64,000 nt of DNA from an uncultured Prevotella sp. Lineage in GTDB: Bacteria > Bacteroidota > Bacteroidia > Bacteroidales > Bacteroidaceae. Of this stretch, positions 7,541 through 15,687 are shown piece after piece. The notes beneath the pieces are model-generated. The model made no database searches. It saw only the letters and a program-made list of their open reading frames with translations, and was not told where the DNA came from. The stretch's first letter is position 1; each line of letters starts with the position of its first letter. The stretch covers positions 1-64,000 of the forward strand of contig UQZX01000014.1 in assembly GCA_900545525.1 (NCBI GenBank), read 5' to 3'. The translations under genes were made by a program, and so were the position numbers.

Positions 7541-9055
7541 TTATCGTTGAACACCTTTCATCCTTTTGTAAATTTTACAGTCATAAGCACCATTAGCAAC
7601 ATCGCCAACCTCTTTGAGTGTGTGGCGATGCTTTATTTCGTCAAATGGTTTTCGGCTTTCCGCATAATCACAGAGCCATGCGCCGACCGCTTTCCGCTGT
7701 TCGGCAGTATCGCCATACTCCTGCATCACGCTTTTTATGTTAGCAGCTTCGGACGGGGTAAAGAAAGACTTGTGCCGCTCTGTCCCGAAATGGATAATTG
7801 CATCTATGGCTCGCCTAAATACTTCGCTTGCCTTATAAAGCAAGTCCGCCAATGTGTTTAGGACATATCGGCTCGCTTTCAATGCGCTTTGCAGCAAACG
7901 TATGGTCTTATCTTTCTCCTTTGTGGCGGTAAGGACGGCTTGGCTTATGCGGCGTTGTTCGCCATCCTCCTGCTCTTGAAGAAGTTTTACCACCTTGTCC
8001 CGTTCAATGGTAAGAGAGCGGCTTAGCACCAGTGCCCTGTCACGCTGGGCTTCGGCTTCCTGCTTCTTGGCGACCAAGGCTCTTGTCAGTTCATCAACCT
8101 TGTTCTTTACGACAATGGGAAGATACTGCTTTATCCTCTCGTTCTCGGCACGGAGCGTTTCATTCTCTTTTTCGATAGTCGCATACTTGCCTTTGCCGAA
8201 GAAGTTGGCTAATCCAGACTTTATGCTGTCGGTATTCTCCTTATCCGCCGCTGCCTTTTTCCGTCTAAGTTCGGCAAGTTCAACGCCAAGGGAGAGGTTG
8301 GCTTGCTCCAGTTCCTTGTTTTCTTTCTCCATATTTCGGTGAGCCTCCTCCGCCTGTTCTTTGGCTGCAATGGCTTGTTCCGCTTCCTGTTTCTGTTTGG
8401 CAAGAATGAAGTCGGCACGTTCCAAATGTTCCTTTCCCGTGACCTCCTTTGAGCTACCCCTTTCCATTTCCAGACACTCAGCCAAAAGTGTCTGCATATC
8501 GCTCATGGCTTTCTCGTCCAGCTTGCAGGACTTGCCCGTTTCGTGGTTCATCCAATCCCAGACGATATGGGCATGGAGATTGGGCTTCCACGTGGCATTG
8601 TCGCCGGGCATTCCGTAATGGCCCTCGTCACGGTGGATGAAGATTTGCAGGGCTGTGATGCCCCACCGCTCGTTGCACACCTCACAGAACCTCTGCAACT
8701 GCTGCATTGTCGTGCCGTTCTCGATGACAACCACGCCCTCTTTGAGCGGTGTGCTGCCACGGACGATGGTCACCTTTCCCGTCTTTTTGTTCACTCGTTC
8801 ACGGTCTTTGGTCTGCATCGCCCGACCTGTCTTTTCCTTTACCATCGCGGCTATCTGATTGTAGCGTTCCGACAGGGATGTGCCGCCGAAATCAGGTGCC
8901 ACCCATGTCTCGTTTGCCGCCATGAGGTCGGTGCGGACATAGAACTTTTCCTTGCCGATATGGGCGAGGTATTCCGCTGTCCGCCTGTTGTGCGCCTCGC
9001 TGCTTCCGATGTTGCAGGGCTTGATGTTGATTGATGTCTTCTGTGCCATAGGCAT
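7541..9055 (-). CDS. MobV-family relaxase (Pre/Mob)
   Basis: 504 residues. MobV relaxases nick a short inverted-repeat oriT and lead the strand into a recipient with help from another element's conjugation machinery. The N-terminal region has the family features: NIGSSEAHNRRTAEYLAHIG and the histidine motif WKPNLHAHIVWDWMNHETG, where HxH likely contributes to metal binding. From about residue 215 to 400 the protein is a long charged coiled coil, usual for MobV. Translation may start at ATG 9055 or two codons later (MAQKTS). The gene follows the oriT region directly and is last in the minus-strand mobilisation set. It is intact, so mobilisation in trans may still be possible. Confidence 0.92.
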   Translation of the reverse strand: MPMAQKTSINIKPCNIGSSEAHNRRTAEYLAHIGKEKFYVRTDLMAANETWVAPDFGGTSLSERYNQIAAMVKEKTGRAMQTKDRERVNKKTGKVTIVRGSTPLKEGVVVIENGTTMQQLQRFCEVCNERWGITALQIFIHRDEGHYGMPGDNATWKPNLHAHIVWDWMNHETGKSCKLDEKAMSDMQTLLAECLEMERGSSKEVTGKEHLERADFILAKQKQEAEQAIAAKEQAEEAHRNMEKENKELEQANLSLGVELAELRRKKAAADKENTDSIKSGLANFFGKGKYATIEKENETLRAENERIKQYLPIVVKNKVDELTRALVAKKQEAEAQRDRALVLSRSLTIERDKVVKLLQEQEDGEQRRISQAVLTATKEKDKTIRLLQSALKASRYVLNTLADLLYKASEVFRRAIDAIIHFGTERHKSFFTPSEAANIKSVMQEYGDTAEQRKAVGAWLCDYAESRKPFDEIKHRHTLKEVGDVANGAYDCKIYKRMKGVQR

Positions 9056-9351
9056 GATGATGTTTACAGATTTACAATAGGGAAAGGGTCATTAGGGCGG
9101 AGCCTTAATCGGAGGGTGCAGGGAGAGGGTCACTTCCTGCTCGGGGTTCCCAGGGGTCGAGACCTCTGGGCGGAGATTCCAAAGAGAGGGTCACTCTTTG
9201 GTCAGGGGTGTTGGGGGCTGACAGCCTCCGACCGGGTTCTTAGGGCAGAGCCATAAGTGGGACGGGGCAAAGCCCAGCCCCTCGGGAGAGCCCACAACTA
9301 CGGAAGCGAAGCGTGTAGTTATAGTGGGCTATATCTGGGCAAGCCCAGTAT
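9056..9351. other. oriT region of the mobilisable element
   Basis: This 296-bp gap holds nested inverted repeats and repeated GAGGGTCACT motifs (near 9126 and 9185). The core at 9289-9330 pairs AGCCCAC with GTGGGCT and AACTAC with GTAGTT. The segment TATAGTGGGCTATA resembles the nick region recognised by MobV relaxases (TAGTGTG/TTA in pMV158). A further hairpin CTGGGC-AA-GCCCAG (9335-9348) abuts the stop codon of the ATPase gene. Position immediately before the relaxase gene supports the call. Confidence 0.75.
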
Positions 9352-9957
9352 TTATCCATGCCGCAAATCCTCTCCTGCAAACACCACCAGCCGGGTAGTT
9401 GCCTTCAATCTGGAAAGGGTGCGTTCTCCATATTTTTCTGCCAGTTGTTCTTTGGTGCAGTTGGTATTTGCAATTAGAAATTTGCCTCTGCGTTCGCAAT
9501 CATCCACGAAATCAGGGAACACGTTGAAACGGTTGCCGTATTCTTGAAACGGTTCCTCACGCCCTACATCGTCAATGATAAGTAAACGGTTCTGCATCAC
9601 TTCGGTGTAATGTCGATTCATCTCACGCGCCAAACACATTGCCATAATTTTGTGAAGATAGTGTTGCATGATGCATGGAAGTATCTGTAAGCAAATGGTG
9701 GTCTTTCCCCTACCGCAGTTGCCCATACAGAACAGTCCAAGCCCTTTGTTGTCAGTCAACCAGTCTGCCACCTTATCATATTCTGGTTGCCATTTGTAAT
9801 CACCGCCTAAGAAATGTTGCAGCCCTGCATTCAGCACCTCTTTTGCGTTGGGTAGATGAATTTGCAGCCGTTGTGGTTGCAGGCATATTTTCCGTTCTGC
9901 GAAATTGCGCACTGATGCACTGAAGTCTATCATGTCGTTTGAATTTGTGTTCACCAT
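9352..9957 (-). CDS. DnaC-like ATPase of the mobile module
   Basis: 201 residues. Walker A is GNCGRGKTT (about 79-87) and Walker B is LLIIDDVG; a sensor-like segment FLIANTNCTKEQLAEKYGER follows. This is the IstB/DnaC-type AAA+ fold that loads helicases or assists replication of mobile elements. Its start overlaps the stop of the DUF7833 gene by 7 bp, so the two are translationally coupled. In Bacteroidota such pairs act together in replication of plasmids and mobilisable elements. The protein is short but has all core motifs. Confidence 0.85.
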   Translation of the reverse strand: MVNTNSNDMIDFSASVRNFAERKICLQPQRLQIHLPNAKEVLNAGLQHFLGGDYKWQPEYDKVADWLTDNKGLGLFCMGNCGRGKTTICLQILPCIMQHYLHKIMAMCLAREMNRHYTEVMQNRLLIIDDVGREEPFQEYGNRFNVFPDFVDDCERRGKFLIANTNCTKEQLAEKYGERTLSRLKATTRLVVFAGEDLRHG

Positions 9958-10700
9958 CCTGATATGTTTTTGAATTTGTTCGGATTATCTTCTGTCAATT
10001 TAACCCCTATTTGCTGAGACGGTAATGGCTTCTGCTTGTTTACTCTGCTACATTCTCTTTTCATCAGCCAATTCACAAAATGCTTTTGCGTATCGGTTAT
10101 CGATTTGAGTTTCGTACCGCCTGTTTGCAGGTAGAGGAAAAAGCCATCAAGTCTCTTCCCTATGTTTGTTTCATCCAGTTTGATTCCCTGTTTGCCGAGA
10201 TATTCTTTTATACGCATTATCCATTCCCTATCATCATATAAAATATTTTGCAGCCTGTCCAAAGGAAAAAGTTCTTCCATAGAGATAGTAGATTCATTGT
10301 CTGCAGTCTTAAGTGTCTTTATAATAGTTCCGTCTGCGGTCTCACATGATGTCACATTCACGGTTCCATTCTGTGTTCCATTTATAGTCACATTCTGCAT
10401 TATCGAATCTTTCGACTTTATCAGTAATCCATAGCAGGGTACTATAGAATTGTTCTTTCCCTCTTCGTAAGTAATAAGTCCACGGTCTTGCAGTTTTTTC
10501 CTCAACCGGCAGAGCGTTTGGCGACTGATGCCGAGATTATTGGTTATTCGCTGCGTGCTGCATCCAAAAGGATTGCGCCAATACAGGCGATTGGACTCCG
10601 ACAGGAAAAAGAAATACAGTTGAGTTTCTTTTGCTGAAAACATCTGTACTTCATTCTCTCGCCAGAACTGCTTCATGTAATCAAAAGGACTCACTTCCAT
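9951..10700 (-). CDS. DUF7833-type replication protein with winged helix
   Basis: From the chosen ATG at 10700 the protein has 249 residues. A winged-helix region (about 35-75: STQRITNNLGISRQTLCRLRKKL) is followed by a low-complexity linker and a C-terminal domain (EYLGKQGIKL, KRLDGFFLYLQTGG, TDTQKHFVNWLMK). It resembles the DUF7833 group found next to DnaC-like ATPases in Bacteroidota mobile elements, where it is thought to act in replication initiation. The frame stays open 114 bp further upstream, but that part overlaps the HTH gene and has no family resemblance; starting at 10700 leaves a 20-bp overlap. Confidence 0.75.
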   Translation of the reverse strand: MEVSPFDYMKQFWRENEVQMFSAKETQLYFFFLSESNRLYWRNPFGCSTQRITNNLGISRQTLCRLRKKLQDRGLITYEEGKNNSIVPCYGLLIKSKDSIMQNVTINGTQNGTVNVTSCETADGTIIKTLKTADNESTISMEELFPLDRLQNILYDDREWIMRIKEYLGKQGIKLDETNIGKRLDGFFLYLQTGGTKLKSITDTQKHFVNWLMKRECSRVNKQKPLPSQQIGVKLTEDNPNKFKNISGW

Positions 10701-10926
10701 GTCGTTTACGATTAAGTAGGGCTGCATCCACTTCCAGCTTACTAAAATAAAGATGCTTGGCATTGAGATGACAGGGCAACTGTTTACGCTGGCAACGCTT
10801 ACGCACTGCATCAACCGACAGGCCTAAATATTCCGCAACCTGCTTCACGTTCATCACCACATCGGTATGCCTTTCCATACGTTGAACCACATCCTTCACT
10901 ACTTTGATATAATTTTCCTGTTTCAT
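10681..10926 (-). CDS. Excisionase-like helix-turn-helix protein
   Basis: 81 residues with a MerR/excisionase-type helix-turn-helix: VMNVKQVAEYLGLSVDAVRK (about 24-43) followed by CQRKQLPCHLNAKHLYFSKLEVDAAL. Such HTH_17 proteins are usually the first gene after the integrase in Bacteroidota mobilisable elements, serving as excision factor or regulator. Here no integrase precedes it. It overlaps the next gene by 20 bp. The promoter box TACCTTTG on the minus strand lies 60 bp upstream, next to an inverted repeat that may be its own operator. Confidence 0.8.
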   Translation of the reverse strand: MKQENYIKVVKDVVQRMERHTDVVMNVKQVAEYLGLSVDAVRKRCQRKQLPCHLNAKHLYFSKLEVDAALLNRKRHGSESF

Positions 10927-10950
10927 GTCTTTTTTTTAAGAGTTAAATCG

Positions 10951-10993
10951 CTTCCGATTGTGGTACCTTCAATCAGGAAGTGACACAAAGGTA
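10951..10993 (-). promoter_or_regulatory. Promoter and inverted repeat of the mobilisation operon
   Basis: The -7 box TACCTTTG is read on the minus strand at 10993-10986. The predicted start falls on an imperfect inverted repeat CTTCCGATTG / CAATCAGGAAG (10951-10980), which could be an operator or a leader hairpin. Confidence 0.5.
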
Positions 10994-11227
10994 CAGAGCT
11001 GGTCACGAGCAAAACAAATTTCAAAATGATTAAAGCCGGAAACTTAACGCTAATTAGTATATGAAGGCGATTTCATACTCACTTTCATACTCAAATGCTA
11101 TGTTTCAGGTAGTTACACAAGATATTAAAAGAGGGAGCAATTGATGGTGAGAAAGATAATCATAGCCGAAAAAGGGAGCAAAAGAAAAATAGCCACATAA
11201 AATGGGCGCAGTTTCAAAAGGAAACAT

Positions 11228-11470
11228 TACCTTTGCAAAGAAGACGAACAAAGAGAGTCTGTCATGTGAGTTTATAAATATGTGTTACCACATTGTGTTA
11301 CTCACTCAAATAGAACGCTACAACTGAATATCGGAAGACTCTGATAATGAAAAGATAACGCTTGATATTCCGCCAATAAAAAAGGCTCAATTCGGATACC
11401 AAACGGATCACTGAAATAGGCTAATGCTTCAATCGCTGAAACTTAAAACAGTTTCAGCGATTTTTGTTTT
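11228..11470 (+). ncRNA. Candidate small RNA with own promoter and terminator
   Basis: A TACCTTTG box (11228-11235) is followed about 200 nt later by a strong intrinsic terminator: TCGCTGAAAC (11433-11442), 8-nt loop, GTTTCAGCGA (11451-11460), then TTTTTGTTTT. No open frame of meaningful length or start with ribosome site lies between. The expected transcript is about 11242-11468, roughly 225 nt. It could be a 6S-like or regulatory RNA, or a leftover leader of a lost gene. Confidence 0.5.
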
Positions 11471-11572
11471 GTAATCTCATATCCTATAATAGAATGCCGC
11501 ATGCCGGCTTATGTTGACCGTAGTGTCACGCAGACAGAGTGTTCTTACGTGAGGAAATATGTCAAGATGCAC

Positions 11573-11671
11573 AAATATTCGTGGTTACAAGAATATTTCA
11601 GTGAAAAGTTTCGCATGTACACGAATTTTTCCTTGATTTAACAAAAATATTCGTGTCGGCGCGAATATTTT
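11573..11671. promoter_or_regulatory. Paired AAATATTC dyads upstream of glutamine synthetase
   Basis: AAATATTC-N10-GAATATTT (11573-11598) and AAAATATTCG-N8-CGAATATTTT (11644-11671) are two perfect dyads of the same half-site, 71 bp apart. A single half-site (CACGAATTTTT) lies between. They sit 225-320 bp before the glnA -7 box. They look like binding sites for a dimeric regulator. The rest of 11471-11890 shows nothing recognisable. Confidence 0.45.
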
Positions 11672-11894
11672 CTTTCGCCTCAGTCGGTCTGCTCGCACAC
11701 AAGGGTGAGATATTGATTTAGTATAGCAGGAACGCGGAGGTTGAACGTTTTTTTATTCTCCGCATGGCAACTGTTATTATTTAGACACATTAGTTGACAG
11801 TAATGAAATCGCTGTTGAGTTATTTAGGTGTTGCTGTATGAAGGACAGAATGTATTTTTTATTGAAATCCTTTTTTTAGTAAAAACAAAAGCGT

Positions 11895-11902
11895 TATATT
11901 TG
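11895..11902 (+). promoter_or_regulatory. -7 box of glutamine synthetase
   Basis: TATATTTG matches TAnnTTTG, 36 bp before the ATG at 11939. Confidence 0.6.
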
Positions 11903-11938
11903 TAGGTAATAATGTAAACCTTAAATCATATCAATGCC

Positions 11939-13441
11939 ATGAATAAAGAAGCACATCTTAATCCAAACGGCTTGGTCTCGTTTATCGGTAAGCCGTGCAG
12001 CGAGTTTACAAAGGAAGACATAATACGGTATGTCTGCGAGAACGGGATACGGATGGTTAACTTTATGTATCCTGCCGGAGACGGACGCCTGAAGACATTG
12101 AACTTTGTTATAAACGACCTTGAGCATCTTAATTCGATACTTACATGCGGTGAGAGGGTTGACGGCTCGAGCCTCTTCCGGTTTATAGAGGCAGACAGCA
12201 GCGACCTGTATGTCCTGCCAAAATTCCGCACTGCATTTCTCGATCCGTTTGCCGAGATACCTACGCTGTCGATGTTGTGCTCATTCTTTAATAAGGACGG
12301 AGACTTCTTGGAGAGTTCTCCCGAGTATACATTGAAGAAGGCGTGCCGTGTGTTTCGCGAGGTTACGGGAATGGAGTTTCAGGCAATGGGCGAACTTGAG
12401 TATTATGTCATTGCGCCGGACGACGGCATGTTCCCGGCTACGGACCAGAAAGGCTATCATGAATCTGCGCCGTATGCCAAGTTCAATGATTTCAGGACAA
12501 AGTGCATGGCGTATATTGCACAGGCAGGAGGGCGCATCAAGTACGGACATTCGGAGGTGGGGAACTTTACGCTCGGAGGCATGGTGTATGAGCAGAACGA
12601 AATAGAGTTTCTGCCGGTATATGCCGAGGAGGCTGCCGACCAGCTTGTGGTGGCGAAGTGGATAATACGCAACCTTGCTTACAGAAGCGGATATGACGTG
12701 ACGTTTGCTCCGAAGATAACGGCAGGAAAGGCAGGCTCAGGACTGCATATACACATGAGACTGATGAAAGACGGGCACAGCATGATGCTCGACGGCGGCG
12801 TGCTCTCATCCGTGGCACGTAAGGCAATAGCCGGGATGATGAGGCTTGCACCGTCGATAACGGCGTTCGGCAACACCAATCCTACGTCTTATTTCCGTCT
12901 TGTGCCACATCAGGAGGCACCTACAAACATCTGCTGGGGCGACCGTAACCGTTCGGTTCTTGTGCGTGTGCCGTTGGGGTGGGTGAAGGGTGTTGACATG
13001 TGTGCCGCTGCAAATCCCATGGAACATGAGGAGAGATATGACACCACTCAGAAACAGACGGTCGAGATGCGTTCGCCCGACGGTTCGGCTGACTTGTATC
13101 TGTTGCTTGCAGGTCTTGCCGTGGCATGCCGTCACGGAATTGAAAGCGAAGATGCACTGGAACTGGCTGCGAGGACTTATGTCGATGTCAACATACATGA
13201 TGATGAGAATAAGGACAGGCTTCTCATGCTTGAGCAGCTGCCCGACAGCTGCGAGGCTTCTGCCGGATGTCTTGAAAGGCAGAGGGATGTGTATGAGCGG
13301 TACGGGGTGTTCAGCCCTTCGGCGATAGACGGGATAATAAACGGTCTGCGTGGGTATGCCGACGCTACGCTTAGGCGTGACATCGACGGCAATGAGCCGG
13401 CTATGCTCAAGCTTGTAAAGAAATATTTTCATTGCGGTTAG
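11939..13441 (+). CDS. glnA: Glutamine synthetase
   Basis: Joins ammonia to glutamate using ATP, the main ammonia-assimilation step. 500 residues. The family motifs are all recognisable: GELEYYVIAPDD with metal-binding glutamate, GSGLHIHMRL of the ATP site, NPTSYFRLVPHQEAP with the glutamate-binding residues, and VEMRSPDGSADLYLLLAGL. It belongs to the GSI-type fold and not to the longer GSIII form of about 730 residues also found in this phylum; the adenylylation loop cannot be judged. It stands alone, with its own promoter box and two upstream dyads that may bind a nitrogen or stress regulator. No nitrogen-related neighbours are visible. Confidence 0.92.
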   Translation: MNKEAHLNPNGLVSFIGKPCSEFTKEDIIRYVCENGIRMVNFMYPAGDGRLKTLNFVINDLEHLNSILTCGERVDGSSLFRFIEADSSDLYVLPKFRTAFLDPFAEIPTLSMLCSFFNKDGDFLESSPEYTLKKACRVFREVTGMEFQAMGELEYYVIAPDDGMFPATDQKGYHESAPYAKFNDFRTKCMAYIAQAGGRIKYGHSEVGNFTLGGMVYEQNEIEFLPVYAEEAADQLVVAKWIIRNLAYRSGYDVTFAPKITAGKAGSGLHIHMRLMKDGHSMMLDGGVLSSVARKAIAGMMRLAPSITAFGNTNPTSYFRLVPHQEAPTNICWGDRNRSVLVRVPLGWVKGVDMCAAANPMEHEERYDTTQKQTVEMRSPDGSADLYLLLAGLAVACRHGIESEDALELAARTYVDVNIHDDENKDRLLMLEQLPDSCEASAGCLERQRDVYERYGVFSPSAIDGIINGLRGYADATLRRDIDGNEPAMLKLVKKYFHCG

Positions 13442-13620
13442 TATTGCGCCTGTAAAGACGTACGAGCTGTATCATCGCAGCATATAGTCAGGTGGCTCTG
13501 ACGGCTGCATATATGCGGTGATGCGGGCGCAACAGCTTAAATAAGGCATGTTCCTTAGGTACAAAAATGCTTTTGGACAGTCTTTAGGTTGATTAATGTA
13601 ATTTTTATACTAAATATATT

Positions 13621-15360
13621 ATGAACACAAAATCATTATTGTTTGCGGCTTTGGCTCTTGCTGCAGGAACCAATGCGGCTTTTGCCCAGTATCCTCAGAT
13701 AACGGATGAGGCTAAAGCAAAGTATGCTGCTCAGAACAAGGAATGGACCACACATTCCGATTCGGCATGGGCGGTGGCATTCCCTATTGTGAAGAAAGAG
13801 GCTATGGAGGGACGTCCTTACGTTCCATGGGCTTCGCGTCCTTATGACCTTAAACAGGCAAAGATACCGGCATTCCCCGGTGCAGAGGGCGGCGGTATGT
13901 ATACTTTCGGAGGCCGTGGCGGCAAGGTGCTTACCGTTACTAATCTCAATGACGACGGTCCCGGCTCGTTCCGCTGGGCGTGCGAACAGGGTGGAGCGCG
14001 TATCATCGTGTTCAATGTAAGCGGTGTCATAATGCTGAAGACCCCCGTTATCCTCCGTGCTCCGTATGTTACGATTGCCGGTCAGACGGCTCCCGGCGAC
14101 GGTGTTTGCATTTCAGGGGAGTCGTTCCAGGTAGATACTCATGATGTTATCGTGCGCCACATGCGCTTCCGCCGCGGCAATACGCACGTATGGAACCGTG
14201 AAGACTCTTTCGGCGGCAACCCCGTGGGCAATATCATGATAGACCACTGCTCGTGCGAATGGGGACTTGATGAGAACATTTCGTTCTACCGCCATATGTT
14301 CGACATGCACGACGGAAAGCCGAAACGCAAGGTTCCTACGGTGAACGTTACTATTCAGAACACAATTTCTGCAAAGGCTCTTGATACTTACAACCATGCC
14401 TTCGGCAGCACCATAGGCGGTGAGAACACAACTTTCATGCGTAACCTTTGGGCAGACAACACCGGACGTAACCCGTCGATAGGCTGGGGCGGTGTGTTCA
14501 ACTTTGTGAACAACATCATTTACAACTGGGTACACCGTACTGCCGACGGTGGTGAGTTCTCTACGATGAGCAACTTCATCAACAACTACTACAAACCGGG
14601 ACCGCTTACTCCGAAGAACAGCAATGTGGGCTGGAGAATTGTAAAGGCGGAGAGCCGTAGCGAGAAACTTTTCCCGTACAAGCAGTTCGGACGTGTATAT
14701 GCAACGGGTAACATCGTTGAAGGATATGACGCGATAACAAAGGACAACTGGGCAGGCGGCATACAGACGGCTGACAAGGACGGAAACCTCGGTGCGGACG
14801 AATTGGCACTGATGCGTTCGGACGAACCGTTTGAAATGGCTCCGATTACGATTATCCCTTCAGAGAAGACATTCGACTATGTGCTTGACAACGTTGGTGC
14901 CATGCTTCCGACGCGCGATATCGTAGACCAGCGCATTGTTGACGAGGTACGTACAGGCAAGGCTTACTATGTAGACAAGCTTCCTAAGAAAAATCCGTAT
15001 GGTGACCTTTGGGGACTAAGCCCGAAATCGCAGGCAGAAGACGGTACATTCAAGTATCGCCGGCTGGGTAATGACTCTTATAAGGACGGTATAATCACTG
15101 ATCCTGCACAGATGGGAGGATTGCCAAAGTATAAGGGTAAGGCTTATAAGGATACTGACGGCGACGGTATGCCTGATGAATGGGAAATTGCCAACGGTCT
15201 TAATCCGAATGATCCGTCGGACGCCAACAAAGACTGTACGGGCGACGGATATACCAACATTGAGAAGTATATCAACGGTATCAGCACAAAAGAGAAGGTG
15301 GACTGGACCGACCTGAAGAATAATCATGATACACTGAAAGGAAAGAAGAGCCTCTTTTAA
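13621..15360 (+). CDS. Secreted pectate-lyase-like protein with Ca-binding motif
   Basis: 579 residues. A signal peptide (1-22, cut after AFA) directs export. Residues about 80-480 form a right-handed parallel beta-helix of the pectate lyase type: AFPGAEGGGMYTFGGRGGKV, SFRWACEQGGARIIVFNVSG, TIAGQTAPGDGVCI and TGRNPSIGWGG. The arginine of the last motif may be catalytic. A thrombospondin-3/EF-hand-like calcium loop DTDGDGMPDEWEIANGLNP lies near residue 520. Overall layout matches the N-terminal half of the 1375-residue fusion at 51100-55227. It has no sorting-type tail. It opens the pectin region, 180 bp after glnA, and a strong terminator follows. Pectate cleavage by beta-elimination is inferred. 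Confidence 0.85.
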   Translation: MNTKSLLFAALALAAGTNAAFAQYPQITDEAKAKYAAQNKEWTTHSDSAWAVAFPIVKKEAMEGRPYVPWASRPYDLKQAKIPAFPGAEGGGMYTFGGRGGKVLTVTNLNDDGPGSFRWACEQGGARIIVFNVSGVIMLKTPVILRAPYVTIAGQTAPGDGVCISGESFQVDTHDVIVRHMRFRRGNTHVWNREDSFGGNPVGNIMIDHCSCEWGLDENISFYRHMFDMHDGKPKRKVPTVNVTIQNTISAKALDTYNHAFGSTIGGENTTFMRNLWADNTGRNPSIGWGGVFNFVNNIIYNWVHRTADGGEFSTMSNFINNYYKPGPLTPKNSNVGWRIVKAESRSEKLFPYKQFGRVYATGNIVEGYDAITKDNWAGGIQTADKDGNLGADELALMRSDEPFEMAPITIIPSEKTFDYVLDNVGAMLPTRDIVDQRIVDEVRTGKAYYVDKLPKKNPYGDLWGLSPKSQAEDGTFKYRRLGNDSYKDGIITDPAQMGGLPKYKGKAYKDTDGDGMPDEWEIANGLNPNDPSDANKDCTGDGYTNIEKYINGISTKEKVDWTDLKNNHDTLKGKKSLF

Positions 15361-15412
15361 TAAGACTTTTCCATGATGTGGGCTCCTGTTAAACGGAGCC
15401 TCACATCCTTTC

Positions 15413-15465
15413 AACAAAAAAAGTCAGCCCCGGACAATATATTGTTGTCCGGGGCTGTTTGTTTT
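15413..15465. terminator. Strong bidirectional terminator
   Basis: AGCCCCGGACAA (15426-15437) pairs with TTGTCCGGGGCT (15444-15455) across a 6-nt loop. GTTTGTTTT follows and an A-run precedes. It ends the pectate-lyase gene. The remaining 15466-15687 is AT-rich without any recognisable element. Confidence 0.85.
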
Positions 15466-15687
15466 CCTGAAAACCAAGGTCTGATCTTTATTTTACTTTA
15501 TTATGGCGTTTTGTTTTATTGTAAACAATATACGCATTTTCAGTTCTTCTTTCTCAAGACTGGAAAGAGCAACTATTTTCTTGATATCTTTTCTTAATAG
15601 CTTTTTTGTAAGTTTCTTTATATGGTGCTGATTTGCCATCTTCGGGTTTGTTTTATTTTAAAGACGGCGTATCTTCGGTTTTGTACT

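Larger units (their letters stand above)
7541..10993 (-). mobile_element. Mobilisation/replication module of an integrated mobilisable element
   Basis: HTH protein, DUF7833 protein, DnaC-like ATPase, oriT and MobV relaxase lie consecutively on one strand with short overlaps. This order is known from Bacteroidota mobilisable elements such as the NBU-like group. No tyrosine or serine integrase is encoded between tRNA-Leu and glutamine synthetase, and no flanking direct repeat was found. The outer boundaries are therefore unknown, and the GH8-LuxR block may be its cargo. Confidence 0.7.

Noticed and set aside
9951..10814. Start of the DUF7833 gene at 10814
   Set aside because: The extra 38 residues overlap the HTH gene almost entirely in another frame and show no family similarity; ATG 10700 is preferred.
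10927..11938. Right attachment site repeating the tRNA-Leu 3' end
   Set aside because: I looked for copies of TTCGAGCCCGGG or TCTGGGTACGAG and found none, so no element boundary can be claimed here.
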